Assembly: GCF_001556515.1 (NCBI RefSeq)
Contig: NZ_LSJA01000352.1
Span: forward strand, 1-32,815
DNA length: 32,815 bases
Origin: Caulobacter sp. CCH9-E1
GTDB taxonomy: Bacteria > Pseudomonadota > Alphaproteobacteria > Caulobacterales > Caulobacteraceae
Direction of reading: 5' to 3'
The stretch's first letter is position 1. Every line of letters begins with the position of its first letter. A program made the position numbers and the translations under genes. Below are positions 15,598 through 24,759 of this stretch, piece by piece. The notes beneath the pieces were generated by a model. It worked only from the letters and a program-made list of their open reading frames with translations, was not told where the DNA came from and ran no database searches.

Positions 15598-16515
15598 TTA
15601 GGGCGCCGTTTCGAGGAGGTTTTCTATACCCGCCCAAGCCTCGGGCTCGGTGAGCATCGGCGCATGGCCGACGTTCGGGACCTCCGCATAGGCCATGTGA
15701 GGGGCGGCGGCGCGCATGCGTTCGGCGATGGCGGGGTCGATCAGATCCGAGATTCCGCCTCGGACCAGCAGCAGTGGGCGGTCCTTCGCCAGGGCGCGGA
15801 ACAGCGGGTACATGTCCGGCGGGGCCAGCGCCTGGCCGCCTTCGGCCTGGGTCTTGGCGGCCATTTGGGCGGCGGCTTCGGCGGCCGCCTTGATCGGCGC
15901 GGAGATGTCTGGATCATAGGCCAGGACGAAAGCGCCGTCCTTTTCGTCGAACAGCCGGTGGGCGAAGACGTCCCAGTCTTCCGGGCCGTAGCTCGGGAAG
16001 GCCGCTTCGTTGATCGCCTTGGCGTAGGCGACAGCGTCGACCCAGGTCTCGAAATGGCTCGCAAGCCCCGTATAGCCGGCGATGCGGGCCAAGCCGACCG
16101 GCGACAACTCGGGTCCGACGTCGTTCAGCACGGCTGCGGCGATCGCCTGAGGCATGATCGACGTCAGCACCATGGTGATCAGGCCGCCCATGCTGGTGCC
16201 GACGAACACCGCCTTGTCGATCCCGGTCGCCTGGAGCAGCGCCACGATGTCGGCGGCGTAGGTTCCCGGATGGTAGTTCATCGGGTTGGGGTCGCGGGCC
16301 GACAGGCCGCGCCCGCGCACATCGACGGCCAATACCCGGCGTCCCGTGGCCGCGATTCTCGGCGCGAGGTCCTCGAAATCTCGGGCGTTGCGCGTCAGGC
16401 CATGGATGCAGATCACCGGCAGCTTTCCCGCCACGTCCTTGGGCGCATAATCCCGGGCGTGCAGAGGCAGGCCTTCGGAAGAGGTCCAGAAGAAGTCGGT
16501 GAAGTCCTGCATCAT
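15598..16515 (-). CDS. Alpha/beta hydrolase
   Basis: A 305-residue alpha/beta-hydrolase. IHGLTRNARDFEDLAPRIA (about 38-56) includes the oxyanion-hole HG, GTSMGG (106-111) is the nucleophile elbow with Ser108, an Asp in SDLIDPAIAERM is the likely acid, and VGHAPML holds the catalytic His. A cap-domain region lies at about 150-230. The substrate is unknown; ester, lactone or C-C bond cleavage are all possible. The start at 16515 overlaps the stop of rfbC (ATGA), so it is translationally coupled to rhamnose precursor synthesis, although no role in that pathway is known to me. Confidence 0.85.
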   Translation of the reverse strand: MMQDFTDFFWTSSEGLPLHARDYAPKDVAGKLPVICIHGLTRNARDFEDLAPRIAATGRRVLAVDVRGRGLSARDPNPMNYHPGTYAADIVALLQATGIDKAVFVGTSMGGLITMVLTSIMPQAIAAAVLNDVGPELSPVGLARIAGYTGLASHFETWVDAVAYAKAINEAAFPSYGPEDWDVFAHRLFDEKDGAFVLAYDPDISAPIKAAAEAAAQMAAKTQAEGGQALAPPDMYPLFRALAKDRPLLLVRGGISDLIDPAIAERMRAAAPHMAYAEVPNVGHAPMLTEPEAWAGIENLLETAP

Positions 16516-17078
16516 CAGCCCTCGTAGACGAACGGCGAGTCGATCTGCGCCAGCAGCGGCGCGGCGTTGTCGCGGTCGTTGGCGGTGATTTCCGAAACCG
16601 GGATCGGCCAGTCGATCCCGATCGCGGGATCGCTCCAGCGGACGCCGCCCTCGGCCTGAGGCGCGTAGTAGTCGGTGACCTTGTAGAGCACCTCGCAGGC
16701 GTCGGTCAGGGTGACGTAGCCGTGGGCGAAGCCCTTGGGCGCCAGCAGCTGCTGGCGGTTCTCGGCCGACAACTCGGCGCCGACCCACTGGCCATAGGTC
16801 GGCGAGTCTTTGCGGATGTCGACCGCGACGTCGAAGATCGCCCCGACCACGCAGCGCAGCAGCTTGTCCTGGGCGTGCGGCGGCTTCTGATAGTGCAGGC
16901 CGCGCTGGATGCCGCGGGTCGTCGAGCGGACATGGTTGTCCTGCACGAACGCCGCCTTGAACCCGGCTTCCTCCAGCGCCGACTGACGGAAAGTCTCGGA
17001 AAACCAGCCGCGCTCATCGCCATGGCGCGCGGGCGTGATAAGCAGCACTTCGGGGATCGCCAGCGGCGTGATCTTCAT
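16515..17078 (-). CDS. rfbC: dTDP-4-dehydrorhamnose 3,5-epimerase
   Basis: A 187-residue cupin-fold epimerase, third step of dTDP-L-rhamnose synthesis. The start at 17078 (MKITPLAIPEVLLI) is the family N terminus; longer frames upstream are shadows of the glycosyltransferase gene. HGDERGWFSETF (19-30), TRGIQRGLHYQ with catalytic His62, KGFAHGY (115-121) with His119, and the tyrosine in KVTDYYAPQAEGG are all present. It is transcribed away from a glycosyltransferase (36 bp between starts) and lies about 3.4 kb from the rest of the rhamnose genes, which are on the opposite strand. Confidence 0.95.
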   Translation of the reverse strand: MKITPLAIPEVLLITPARHGDERGWFSETFRQSALEEAGFKAAFVQDNHVRSTTRGIQRGLHYQKPPHAQDKLLRCVVGAIFDVAVDIRKDSPTYGQWVGAELSAENRQQLLAPKGFAHGYVTLTDACEVLYKVTDYYAPQAEGGVRWSDPAIGIDWPIPVSEITANDRDNAAPLLAQIDSPFVYEG

Positions 17079-17114
17079 GACGCGTACTTCGATGTGAGAA
17101 ACGACTGGCCACCG

Positions 17115-18140
17115 ATGCCGCCTGAGACGATGGAACACAAGAGCGGCCCGGCGGTCACGGTGGTGATCGTCTCCTACCAGAGCGGCCCGACCCTGGCCGA
17201 ATGCCTGTCGCGGCTCGAGGCCCAGACCTTCCGCGATTTCGAGACGATCCTGATCGACAACGCTTCGAGCGACGGCGCGCCGCAGGCGGCGGCCAAGGCT
17301 TATCCATGGGTCGATTTCGTCGAGGCCGGCGCCAATCTCGGCTTCGCCGCCGGCAACAACCTGGCCGCTCGCCGGGCCAGGGGGCGATGGCTGGTCCTGC
17401 TGAACCCGGACGCCTATCCGGAACCCGACTGGCTGGAACAGTTGATGGCGGGCGTGGCGCGGCACCCGGCTGTGAAGAGCTTCGCCTCGCTGCAGCTGTC
17501 GGCCGACCGACCCGGCCTGCTCGATGGCGCGGGCGACAACCTGACCAGCGCCGGCATTCCGTTCCGAGGTGGCTACGGCCGTCGTGAGCCCGCGGATCTC
17601 CCCGAGGGCGAGGTGTTCTCCGCCTGCGGCGCGGCCATGCTGATCGACCGCCAGCTGTTCCTCGATGTCGGCGGCTTCGACGAGCGCTACTTCTGCTACT
17701 GCGAGGACGTCGACCTGGGCTATCGCCTGCGCCTGATGGGCCAGCCGACCTTGCTGCTGCCGAAGGCGAAGGTCGCCCACGTCGGCTCGGCCAGCACGGG
17801 CGTGCGCTCCGATTTCGCCATCTTCCATGGCTCGCGCAACCGCGTCTGGACCTTCCTGAAGAACACGCCCGGCTGGCTGTTCCCGGTCACCTTGCCGCTG
17901 CACGTGGCCGTGACGGCTGGCCTGCTGCTGCTGCACTGGCGGCGGGGCGACGTCGCCCCCGCTATCCGAGGGATCAAGGCGGCGCTAAGGCGTGACGACC
18001 TTGACGCGGTCATGGCCGATCGCCGCGCGATCCAGGCCAGGCGCAAGGCCTCGCCTGGCGCGATCCTGCGGGTGATGTCGATCGATCCGGCGGCCTTCAT
18101 CGGCCGGCGGTTGGTGATCCGCAAGGCGCGGGGCCTTTAG
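17115..18140 (+). CDS. Family 2 glycosyltransferase (rhamnosyltransferase-like)
   Basis: A GT2/GT-A protein of 341 residues. AVTVVIVSYQSG (13-24) opens the fold, ILIDNASSDG (45-54) binds the nucleotide sugar, ANLGFAAGNNLA and LLNPDA (95-100) give the DxD-equivalent, and FCYCEDVDLGYRLRLMG (193-209) is the acceptor-side ED motif of WbbL-like rhamnosyltransferases. A hydrophobic helix near 240-265 may tether it to the inner membrane. It is divergent from rfbC, so transfer of rhamnose is a sensible guess but not shown. The start could also be the ATG at 17130 (MEHKS), which has GAG upstream. The end overlaps the convergent deacetylase gene by 4 bp. Confidence 0.88.
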   Translation: MPPETMEHKSGPAVTVVIVSYQSGPTLAECLSRLEAQTFRDFETILIDNASSDGAPQAAAKAYPWVDFVEAGANLGFAAGNNLAARRARGRWLVLLNPDAYPEPDWLEQLMAGVARHPAVKSFASLQLSADRPGLLDGAGDNLTSAGIPFRGGYGRREPADLPEGEVFSACGAAMLIDRQLFLDVGGFDERYFCYCEDVDLGYRLRLMGQPTLLLPKAKVAHVGSASTGVRSDFAIFHGSRNRVWTFLKNTPGWLFPVTLPLHVAVTAGLLLLHWRRGDVAPAIRGIKAALRRDDLDAVMADRRAIQARRKASPGAILRVMSIDPAAFIGRRLVIRKARGL

Positions 18141-19312
18141 ACGGACAGATCCTCGATCAGTCGGCGCATGAAGGCAGCGCCGCGCTGCATCTGGCTGATC
18201 TCTACATATTCGTCGGGCTGGTGAGCCTGATCGATCGAGCCGGGTCCGCAGATCACGGTCGAGAAGCCCGCGCCCTGGAATTGCCCCGCCTCGGCGGCGT
18301 AGGGAACGACGCGGGGCGGCCCGTTGTCGCCGGCCAGCTTGCGCGCAAAGGCCTCGGCGACGCCGTCCTCTTCCGGCGCGAAGGCCGGGGTCAGGGAGCG
18401 GCGCTCTATTCTCACGCCGCCTTCCGGCGCCTTGGCCTTGATCTCGGCGTCCATCCGCTGGGCGGCCGCGAAGAAGTTGGCCAGCAGCGCTTCGGGGTCC
18501 ATGCCCGCCGGCGTGCGCAGGTCGAAGACGAAGACGCACTCGCGCGCCAAGATGTTCACGGCCGTGCCGCCGTTGATCTGGCCGACGGTCAGGGTCGCGC
18601 CCTTGGGCGTGAATGGCGAGTTGGGGTCGGCTTCGCGCTCCAGCCGCTCGGAAAGCGCAACCAGCATCGCCATCAGCTTGATGGCCGCCATGTTGGCCGA
18701 GACGCCAAGGTGGGTCAGGCTGGAATGGGCTTCGCGGCCCGTGACGGTGACGATGAAGCTGGCGATGCCCTTGTGGGCGCGCACCGCGACCATGTCGGTG
18801 GGCTCGCCGACCACGACGAGGGCGGGACGCGGCGTCTCGCGGGCGATGACCTCGATCATGTCCGGGGCGCCCAGGCATCCGACCTCCTCGTCATAGGAGA
18901 AGGCCAGATGGACCGGCTTGCTCAGCGTCGCCTTGGCCAGGTCTGGCGCGACGGCCAGCGCCAAGGCCAGGAAACCCTTCATGTCGCAGGTTCCGCGGCC
19001 GTAGAGGCGACCATCGCGCTCCGTCAGGGTCCAGGGATCGCTGGACCAGGGCTGGCCATCGACCGGCACGACATCGGTATGTCCCGACAGCACGACCCCG
19101 CCTTCCACCGCCGGGCCGATCATCGCCATCAGGTTCGACTTGGTCCCGTCCGCGCTGGGCACGCGCCTGGAGGGCACGCCGAGGTCGGCGAGATAGGCTT
19201 CGACCCACTGGATCAGCTCCAGGTTCGAGCGCCGCGAAGTGGTGTCGAAGGCCACCAACTTGGCCAGAATGTCGATGGCGCGGTCTGAGAGGACTTCTGA
19301 GGAGGAAATCAT
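18137..19312 (-). CDS. argE: Acetylornithine deacetylase (ArgE-type M20 peptidase)
   Basis: A 391-residue two-metal M20 hydrolase. The catalytic domain shows SGHTDVVPVDGQPW (76-89; metal His78, base-orienting Asp80), YGRGTCDMKGF with bridging Asp110, SYDEEVGCLG with general base Glu142 and metal Glu143, and VVVGEPTDM with Glu170. TGREAHSS marks the dimerisation-domain edge, and AHQPDEYVEI has the last zinc His. The CDMKGF and GEPTDM forms favour ArgE, which frees ornithine from N-acetylornithine in arginine synthesis, over DapE. A single-gene unit, divergent from purU with a 189-bp gap in which I see no clear structured leader. Confidence 0.88.
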   Translation of the reverse strand: MISSSEVLSDRAIDILAKLVAFDTTSRRSNLELIQWVEAYLADLGVPSRRVPSADGTKSNLMAMIGPAVEGGVVLSGHTDVVPVDGQPWSSDPWTLTERDGRLYGRGTCDMKGFLALALAVAPDLAKATLSKPVHLAFSYDEEVGCLGAPDMIEVIARETPRPALVVVGEPTDMVAVRAHKGIASFIVTVTGREAHSSLTHLGVSANMAAIKLMAMLVALSERLEREADPNSPFTPKGATLTVGQINGGTAVNILARECVFVFDLRTPAGMDPEALLANFFAAAQRMDAEIKAKAPEGGVRIERRSLTPAFAPEEDGVAEAFARKLAGDNGPPRVVPYAAEAGQFQGAGFSTVICGPGSIDQAHQPDEYVEISQMQRGAAFMRRLIEDLSV

Positions 19313-19501
19313 CAGCCGAACCTAGACCCGTTCCTCCCCTTGCGCCTACCCAAAGGCGCGCCGTCGCCTCACGTTGGTTTTCGACGGGGCATGGTTGTGT
19401 CGGCCTGAGGGCTGTTGGGTCGTTGTCTGAGCGATTTCATGCCCATGAGCCTCGACGGCGGGCTTTTCTTGGCGGCTGCGGTTCTCTAGAGGGAGCGGAC
19501 C

Positions 19502-20344
19502 ATGATCCTGACCCTCTCCTGCCCCGACCAGCGCGGCATCGTCGCCAAGGTGTCCGCCTTCCTCTTCGAGCGCGGCTGCAACATCCTCGACGCTCAGCAG
19601 TTCGACGATCAGGAAACCGGTCAGTTCTTCATGCGCGTGGTGTTTGACGCGGATGGCGCGGATCGGGCCGCGCTGCGCGAGGAGTTCAGCGCGCTGGCCG
19701 AGCCGCTGAAGATGAAGTGGACGCTGCGCAACCGCGCCGACCGCTATCGCGTGCTGCTGCTGGCCAGCAAGTTCGACCATTGCCTGGCCGACCTGGCCTA
19801 CCGCTGGCGCATCGGCGAGCTGCCGATGGATATCACCGGCGTGGTCTCGAACCACCCGGCGCAGACCTACGCCCATATCGACCTGTCGGACCTGCCCTTC
19901 CATCACCTGCCGGTCACCAAGGAGACCAAGTTCGAGCAGGAAGCCGAGCTCTGGAAGCTGATCCAGGAGACGAAGACCGACATCGTCGTGCTCGCCCGCT
20001 ACATGCAGGTGCTGTCGGACGGTCTGGCGGCCAAGCTGCAGGGCCGCTGCATCAACATCCATCACTCGTTCCTGCCTGGCTTCAAGGGGGCCAAGCCCTA
20101 TCACCAGGCCCACGCGCGGGGCGTGAAGCTGATCGGCGCCAGCGCCCACTACGTGACCGGCGACCTCGACGAGGGTCCGATCATCGAGCAGGACGTCGAG
20201 CGGATCAGCCATCGCGACACGCCGGAAGACCTGGTCCGCAAGGGGCGCGATATCGAGCGTCGCGTGCTGGCGCGGGCCCTGCGTTACCGTCTGGAAGACC
20301 GCGTGCTGCTGAACGGCCGCAAGACGGTGGTGTTCACCGACTGA
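19502..20344 (+). CDS. purU: Formyltetrahydrofolate deformylase
   Basis: A 280-residue enzyme releasing formate from 10-formyl-THF, balancing one-carbon pools and feeding purine synthesis. Residues 1-80 are an ACT regulatory domain ([20 protein letters not shown]). Residues ~85-280 are the formyltransferase-type catalytic domain with [16 protein letters not shown] (about 184-199; catalytic Asn and His) and [15 protein letters not shown] with the catalytic Asp. GAGGGAG just before the ATG at 19502 is a good ribosome-binding site. It is followed by the rhamnose genes after 85 bp. Confidence 0.95.
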   Translation: MILTLSCPDQRGIVAKVSAFLFERGCNILDAQQFDDQETGQFFMRVVFDADGADRAALREEFSALAEPLKMKWTLRNRADRYRVLLLASKFDHCLADLAYRWRIGELPMDITGVVSNHPAQTYAHIDLSDLPFHHLPVTKETKFEQEAELWKLIQETKTDIVVLARYMQVLSDGLAAKLQGRCINIHHSFLPGFKGAKPYHQAHARGVKLIGASAHYVTGDLDEGPIIEQDVERISHRDTPEDLVRKGRDIERRVLARALRYRLEDRVLLNGRKTVVFTD

Positions 20345-20429
20345 CGGCCCGCTTCGGCCTCGACGGTTGCAAGTACACTAAAAACTGGAGTACGGGCTGG
20401 CTCTTCGAATGCCGAGGGCTATCCAGCGC

Positions 20430-21497
20430 ATGTCGCAGCAGAATCTCCGCGTAATGGTGACCGGTGGGGCCGGTTTCATCGGCTCGGCCGTATGCCGCCA
20501 CCTGGCGGGCCAGAACGACGTCGCGATCCTCAACTTCGACAAGCTGACCTACGCCGCCTCGCCGGCCAGCCTGGCGATGCTGGAGGGCAAGGCCGACTAC
20601 CAGTTCGTCCAGGGCGACGTCGCCGACGCGGCGGTGGTGTCGGCGGCAGTCAAGGCCTTCCGGCCGAACGTGATCATGCACCTGGCCGCCGAAAGCCATG
20701 TCGACCGCTCGATCACCGGCCCCGGCGAGTTCATCCAGACCAACATCGTCGGCACGTACGTCATGCTGCAGGCCGCTCTGGAGCACTGGCAGGGCCTGAC
20801 GGGCGAGGACAAGGACCGTTTCCGGTTCCACCACATCTCGACCGACGAGGTGTTCGGCAGCCTAGGCGCCGAGGGCCTGTTCAGCGAGACCACCCCCTAC
20901 GATCCGCGCTCGCCCTATTCGGCGTCCAAGGCCTCTTCGGACCACCTGGCCCGCGCCTGGCATCACACCTACGGCCTGCCGGTCGTGGTCTCGAACTGCT
21001 CGAACAATTACGGCCCCTATCACTTCCCCGAGAAGCTGATCCCACTGGTCACGCTGAACGCGCTCGAGGGCAAGCCGCTGCCGGTCTATGGCAAGGGCGA
21101 CAATGTCCGCGACTGGCTGCATGTCGAGGATCACGCCCGCGCCCTGCACCTGATCGCCACCCGGGGCGCGCCCGGCGAGAGCTACAATGTCGGCGGCCGC
21201 AACGAGCGCACCAACCTGCAGGTCGTCGAAGCGATCTGCGACGTGCTCGACGAGCTGCGTCCGCTGCCGGGCCAAACCCGCCGCGAGCTGATCACCTTCG
21301 TCGCCGATCGACCGGGTCACGACGCCCGCTATGCGATCGACGCCACCAAGCTGGAGACGGAGCTGGGCTGGAAGGCGCAGGAAACCTTCGAGACGGGCCT
21401 GCGCAAGACCGTCCAGTGGTATCTCGACAACGAGGCCTGGTGGGCGCCGCTGCGCGAGCGCTACGCCGGCCAGCGCCTGGGGCTGAAGACCGCCTGA
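20430..21497 (+). CDS. rfbB: dTDP-glucose 4,6-dehydratase
   Basis: A 355-residue extended short-chain dehydrogenase, step two of dTDP-L-rhamnose synthesis. TGGAGFIG (11-18) binds NAD, STDEVFG (136-142) holds the catalytic Thr-Asp-Glu, and YSASK (162-166) the Tyr-Lys pair; [18 protein letters not shown] is the diagnostic dehydratase segment. I prefer the ATG at 20430, 11 nt after GAGGG, over the in-frame ATG at 20409, which lacks a ribosome-binding site. The stop TGA overlaps the ATG of rfbD by one base. Confidence 0.95.
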   Translation: MSQQNLRVMVTGGAGFIGSAVCRHLAGQNDVAILNFDKLTYAASPASLAMLEGKADYQFVQGDVADAAVVSAAVKAFRPNVIMHLAAESHVDRSITGPGEFIQTNIVGTYVMLQAALEHWQGLTGEDKDRFRFHHISTDEVFGSLGAEGLFSETTPYDPRSPYSASKASSDHLARAWHHTYGLPVVVSNCSNNYGPYHFPEKLIPLVTLNALEGKPLPVYGKGDNVRDWLHVEDHARALHLIATRGAPGESYNVGGRNERTNLQVVEAICDVLDELRPLPGQTRRELITFVADRPGHDARYAIDATKLETELGWKAQETFETGLRKTVQWYLDNEAWWAPLRERYAGQRLGLKTA

Positions 21498-22366
21498 TGA
21501 CCGGCCCGCGCATCGCCTTGTTCGGGGCCAACGGACAGCTGGGCTCGGATATCGCCAGGCAGGCGGCGGCGCGCGGCCTGGATCTCGTCGCCGTGACCCG
21601 CGCCCAGCTCGATGCGGCCGACCCGTCCGCGAGTTTCGACGGCCTAGCCTTCGATGTCGGGGTCAATTGCGTCGCCGTCACGCGCGTCGACGACTGCGAG
21701 AAAGACCCCGCGCCCGCCGTGGCGATCAACGCTCACTTCGCCGGACGCCTCGCCAAGGCCTGCGCCGCGAAGGGCGCGCGGTTGGTCCAGGTCTCGACAG
21801 ACTATGTCTATGGCGGCCAGACACAGCGGGAGCCGCTGTCCGAGGAGATCGGCCGGGCGCCGGTCAATGTCTACGGGGCGACCAAGGCGCTGGGCGAGGA
21901 TCTGGCGCGCCTGGAGCACGACGACGTCATCGTCGCGCGCGTGGCCTCGCTGTTCGGCGTGGCCGGCGCCAGCGGCAAGGGCGGGAACTTCGTCGAGACC
22001 ATGCTTCGGTTCGGACAGGAACGGGGCCGCCTGACCGTCGTCGCCGACCAGGTCATGTCGCCCACCGCCTCTTGGGACGCTGGCGAGGCGATCCTCGACC
22101 TGATCGCGCGCCAAGCGTCCGCCGGCGACTATCACGTTGTCAATTCGGGCGTCGCCAGTTGGTGGGAATTCGCCTCGCGGATCATCGAGAGGGCCGGCGT
22201 CAACGCCGAAGTCGCGCCGATCCCGACAAGCGAGTTTCCCACGCCCGCCCGCCGTCCGCCCTACAGCGCGCTGTCCAACGCCAAGCTGGCCGACGCGATC
22301 GGGCGGCCCATGCCGCACTGGACCGATGCGCTCGATCGCTATCTCCAAGCCAAGGGCCGGCTCTGA
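21497..22366 (+). CDS. rfbD: dTDP-4-dehydrorhamnose reductase
   Basis: A 289-residue SDR-fold reductase, the last step giving dTDP-L-rhamnose. FGANGQLG (9-16) is the nucleotide loop, VSTDYVYGG (99-107) and YGATKALGE (126-134; Tyr126, Lys130) form the active site. VNCVAVTRVDDCEKD replaces the more usual NAAAYTAVD segment, with Cys and Val at positions normally Ala, but the Asp is kept. It starts on the stop codon of rfbB (TGATG), so it is coupled to it. A 116-bp gap separates it from rfbA. Confidence 0.93.
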   Translation: MTGPRIALFGANGQLGSDIARQAAARGLDLVAVTRAQLDAADPSASFDGLAFDVGVNCVAVTRVDDCEKDPAPAVAINAHFAGRLAKACAAKGARLVQVSTDYVYGGQTQREPLSEEIGRAPVNVYGATKALGEDLARLEHDDVIVARVASLFGVAGASGKGGNFVETMLRFGQERGRLTVVADQVMSPTASWDAGEAILDLIARQASAGDYHVVNSGVASWWEFASRIIERAGVNAEVAPIPTSEFPTPARRPPYSALSNAKLADAIGRPMPHWTDALDRYLQAKGRL

Positions 22367-22414
22367 GCGCGCCTCAAATCCTCCACGATCATCGCGTTGA
22401 ACCGCCGACCTCCA

Positions 22415-22437
22415 CGCGAAAGGCTTCACGTTTCGCG
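22415..22437. promoter_or_regulatory. Inverted repeat in the rfbD-rfbA gap
   Basis: CGCGAAA (22415-22421) and TTTCGCG (22431-22437) form a perfect 7-bp inverted repeat with a 9-nt spacer, centred about 57 bp before the rfbA start. It may be a protein-binding site or a hairpin separating rfbA from rfbBD. There is no U-tract, so a terminator is less likely. Confidence 0.3.
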
Positions 22438-22482
22438 CAAATCCGCTCTAGGTTCGAGCGTCAGGACTGAAGAAGAAGACGT

Positions 22483-23355
22483 ATGAAGGGCATCATCCTC
22501 GCCGGCGGGTCGGGCACGCGTCTCCACCCTGTGACCCTGGCGATCAGCAAGCAACTGCTGCCGGTCTTCGACAAGCCGATGATCTACTATCCCCTGTCGG
22601 TCCTGATGATGGCCGGCGTGCGTGATGTCCTGATCATCTCCACGCCGCGCGACCTGCCGTTGTTCGAAGGGCTCCTGGGCGACGGCGCGCGGTGGGGGAT
22701 CAACATCAGCTATGCCGAGCAGGCCAATCCGAACGGCCTGGCGGAGGCCTATCGCATCGGCGCGGACTTTGTCGGCGCCGAGCCCAGCGTCCTCGTGCTG
22801 GGCGATAACCTGTTCTACGGGGCGGGCCTGGGGCGGATCCTGCAGGGCGCCAAGGAGCGTTCGAAGACCGGCGCCAGCGTCTTCGCCTATTTCGTCAATG
22901 ATCCGCAGCGTTATGGCGTCGTCGAGTTCGACGCCGACGGCAAGGCGATCTCGATCGAGGAAAAGCCCCCGAAGCCGCGCTCGAACTGGGCGGTCACCGG
23001 CCTCTACATGTACGACAACCGCGTCGTCGACTTCGCCCGCGACCTGAAGCCTTCCGCGCGCGGCGAGCTGGAGATCACCGACATCAACCGTCTCTATCTG
23101 GAGGCCGGCGCCCTGTCGGTCGAGCGGATGGGCCGTGGCTTCGCCTGGCTCGACACCGGCACCCACGACAGTCTGCTGGAAGCGTCCGAGTTCGTGCGCA
23201 CGCTCGAACACCGCCAGGGCCTGAAGATCGGCTGCGTCGAGGAGGTCGCTCACCAGAACGGCTGGATCTCGAGCGAGCAGCTGCTGAGCCTGGCCCACGA
23301 GCTGAAGAACTCGCCCTATGGCGCCTATCTGAAGATGATCGCCTCGCACGGCTGA
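22483..23355 (+). CDS. rfbA: Glucose-1-phosphate thymidylyltransferase
   Basis: A 290-residue nucleotidyltransferase, first step of dTDP-L-rhamnose synthesis (dTTP plus glucose-1-phosphate). [18 protein letters not shown] (1-18) is the nucleotide signature, [18 protein letters not shown] contains the sugar-phosphate Lys, [10 protein letters not shown] carries the metal Asp, and [20 protein letters not shown] and [15 protein letters not shown] complete the family pattern. Length is standard. It is last of the forward rhamnose genes but placed after rfbBD rather than first. Confidence 0.96.
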   Translation: MKGIILAGGSGTRLHPVTLAISKQLLPVFDKPMIYYPLSVLMMAGVRDVLIISTPRDLPLFEGLLGDGARWGINISYAEQANPNGLAEAYRIGADFVGAEPSVLVLGDNLFYGAGLGRILQGAKERSKTGASVFAYFVNDPQRYGVVEFDADGKAISIEEKPPKPRSNWAVTGLYMYDNRVVDFARDLKPSARGELEITDINRLYLEAGALSVERMGRGFAWLDTGTHDSLLEASEFVRTLEHRQGLKIGCVEEVAHQNGWISSEQLLSLAHELKNSPYGAYLKMIASHG

Positions 23356-23436
23356 TCTACGACCTCGAGCCCCTGGAAAACGGCTTCGGCCTCGGCGACA
23401 GTCCGCGCCGATAAGAAAGTTCGCCGGGAGTTCGTT

Positions 23437-24717
23437 GTGTCCAGGAAGTTGATCCCCGTCGCCATTGCGGCCGCGCTGTTGGCCGTTCCGGCGGCTCCGG
23501 CCCTCGCGAGACAGGCCCCGGCGTCCGCCGCGCAGTCGGCCGAGATCAAGATCGACAAGGCGCGGATCGACGCGGCGTTGAAGGCCATGGTCGATAGCGG
23601 CCGGGCGGTCGGCGTCTCGGCCCTGGTCTGGCAAGACGGCCGCGAGCGCTATTTCGGCGCCGCCGGCCTGGCCGATCGCGAGGCGGGCAAGCCGATGCGC
23701 CGCGACACCTTGGTGCAGATCTATTCGATGACCAAGCCGGTCACCGGCGTGGCCCTGATGCAGCTGTGGGAGCAGGGCAAGTTCGGCCTGGACGATCCGT
23801 TGTCGCGCTACCTGCCCGAGTTCGCCGACATGACGGTGATGGACGCCCAGGGGCAGACGCGTCCGGCCAGCCGACCGATCGTGATCCGCGATATCCTGCG
23901 CCACACGGCGGGGTTCTCATACGGTGGAACGGCGACGCCCGCCGATGCGGCCTTCTCGGCCCTCGATCCGCTGAACCTGACCAACGACCTTTCCGAGTTC
24001 AGTCGCCGCCTCGCCAAGGCGCCCTTGCTGTTCGATCCCGGGGAGCGCTGGAGCTATAGCGCCGCCGTCGATGTCCAGGCGCTGCTCGTCGAAAGGCTCT
24101 CCGGCCAGCCCCTTGAGGCCTATGTGAAGGCGCATATCCTGGATCCGCTGGGCATGAAGGAGACCGCGTGGACACAGCCCGAGACGGCTTTCCCGCGCCT
24201 GGCCGCCGTCTACAACAAGGGCGCCGATGGCCGGCTCGCCAAGGAGGATCCCGCCGAGACGCGGCGCATGAACTTCGATCCGACGCGCCGCCTGACCATG
24301 GGCGGCGCTGGGCTTGTCGCCTCGATCGACGACTACGCCCGCTTCTCGCGGATGCTGTTGGGCGGCGGATCGCTGGAGGGCGTGAAGATCCTCAATCCCT
24401 CGACCGTGCGCCTGATGGCGACCGACCATCTGGATGCGCGGGCGACAAACCGGTCGTGGCTGCCCAGCAAGGGCTCCGTCGGCTTCGGCTTCGACTTCGC
24501 GGTCCGAACGCGGCAGCCGCAGACGCCGGCCGAGAACCGGGGCGCGGTGGGCGAGTTTTTCTGGGACGGCCGTGACAGCACCCTGTTCTGGGTCGATCCG
24601 GTCAACAGGCTGACCGCCGTCTTCTTCGTCCAGACCTTTCCGTTCGACGCCACCCTGCACCATGATCTCAGAGCGGCGGTGTATGGACCCGACTATCTGG
24701 GGCCGAAGGGCGACTAG
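23437..24717 (+). CDS. Exported serine hydrolase, class C beta-lactamase/esterase fold
   Basis: A 426-residue penicillin-binding-protein-like hydrolase starting at GTG 23437 with GGGAG upstream. A signal peptide (residues 1-24, ending APALA) sends it to the periplasm. SMTK (97-100) is the SxxK nucleophile motif, and Tyr207 in RWSYSAAVDV is the general base of the YxN/YSA motif. IRDILRHTAGFSYG (150-163) is typical of the family. The third motif is not an obvious KTG; a GAVGEFFWDG-like segment near 365 may stand in, as in EstB-type esterases. A beta-lactamase activity is therefore not implied. It precedes the methyltransferase gene by 42 bp on the same strand. Confidence 0.85.
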   Translation: MSRKLIPVAIAAALLAVPAAPALARQAPASAAQSAEIKIDKARIDAALKAMVDSGRAVGVSALVWQDGRERYFGAAGLADREAGKPMRRDTLVQIYSMTKPVTGVALMQLWEQGKFGLDDPLSRYLPEFADMTVMDAQGQTRPASRPIVIRDILRHTAGFSYGGTATPADAAFSALDPLNLTNDLSEFSRRLAKAPLLFDPGERWSYSAAVDVQALLVERLSGQPLEAYVKAHILDPLGMKETAWTQPETAFPRLAAVYNKGADGRLAKEDPAETRRMNFDPTRRLTMGGAGLVASIDDYARFSRMLLGGGSLEGVKILNPSTVRLMATDHLDARATNRSWLPSKGSVGFGFDFAVRTRQPQTPAENRGAVGEFFWDGRDSTLFWVDPVNRLTAVFFVQTFPFDATLHHDLRAAVYGPDYLGPKGD

Positions 24718-24759
24718 GCGGCCCTGGCGCCTGGGCGCGAACAGGCTAGTCTCCCGCCG

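Noticed and set aside
14362..16527. 721-codon forward open frame opposite ilvA and the alpha/beta hydrolase
   Set aside because: It is antisense to two clear enzymes, its product has no recognisable domain and a low-complexity Arg/Gly/His/Asp composition; it is a GC-rich shadow frame.
19313..19501. Possible riboswitch in the purU leader
   Set aside because: No recognisable folate, glycine or SAM aptamer core could be picked out by eye in the 189-bp argE-purU gap.
22426..23904. 492-codon reverse open frame opposite rfbA and the serine hydrolase
   Set aside because: Antisense shadow; the forward proteins carry complete catalytic motifs across the same DNA.
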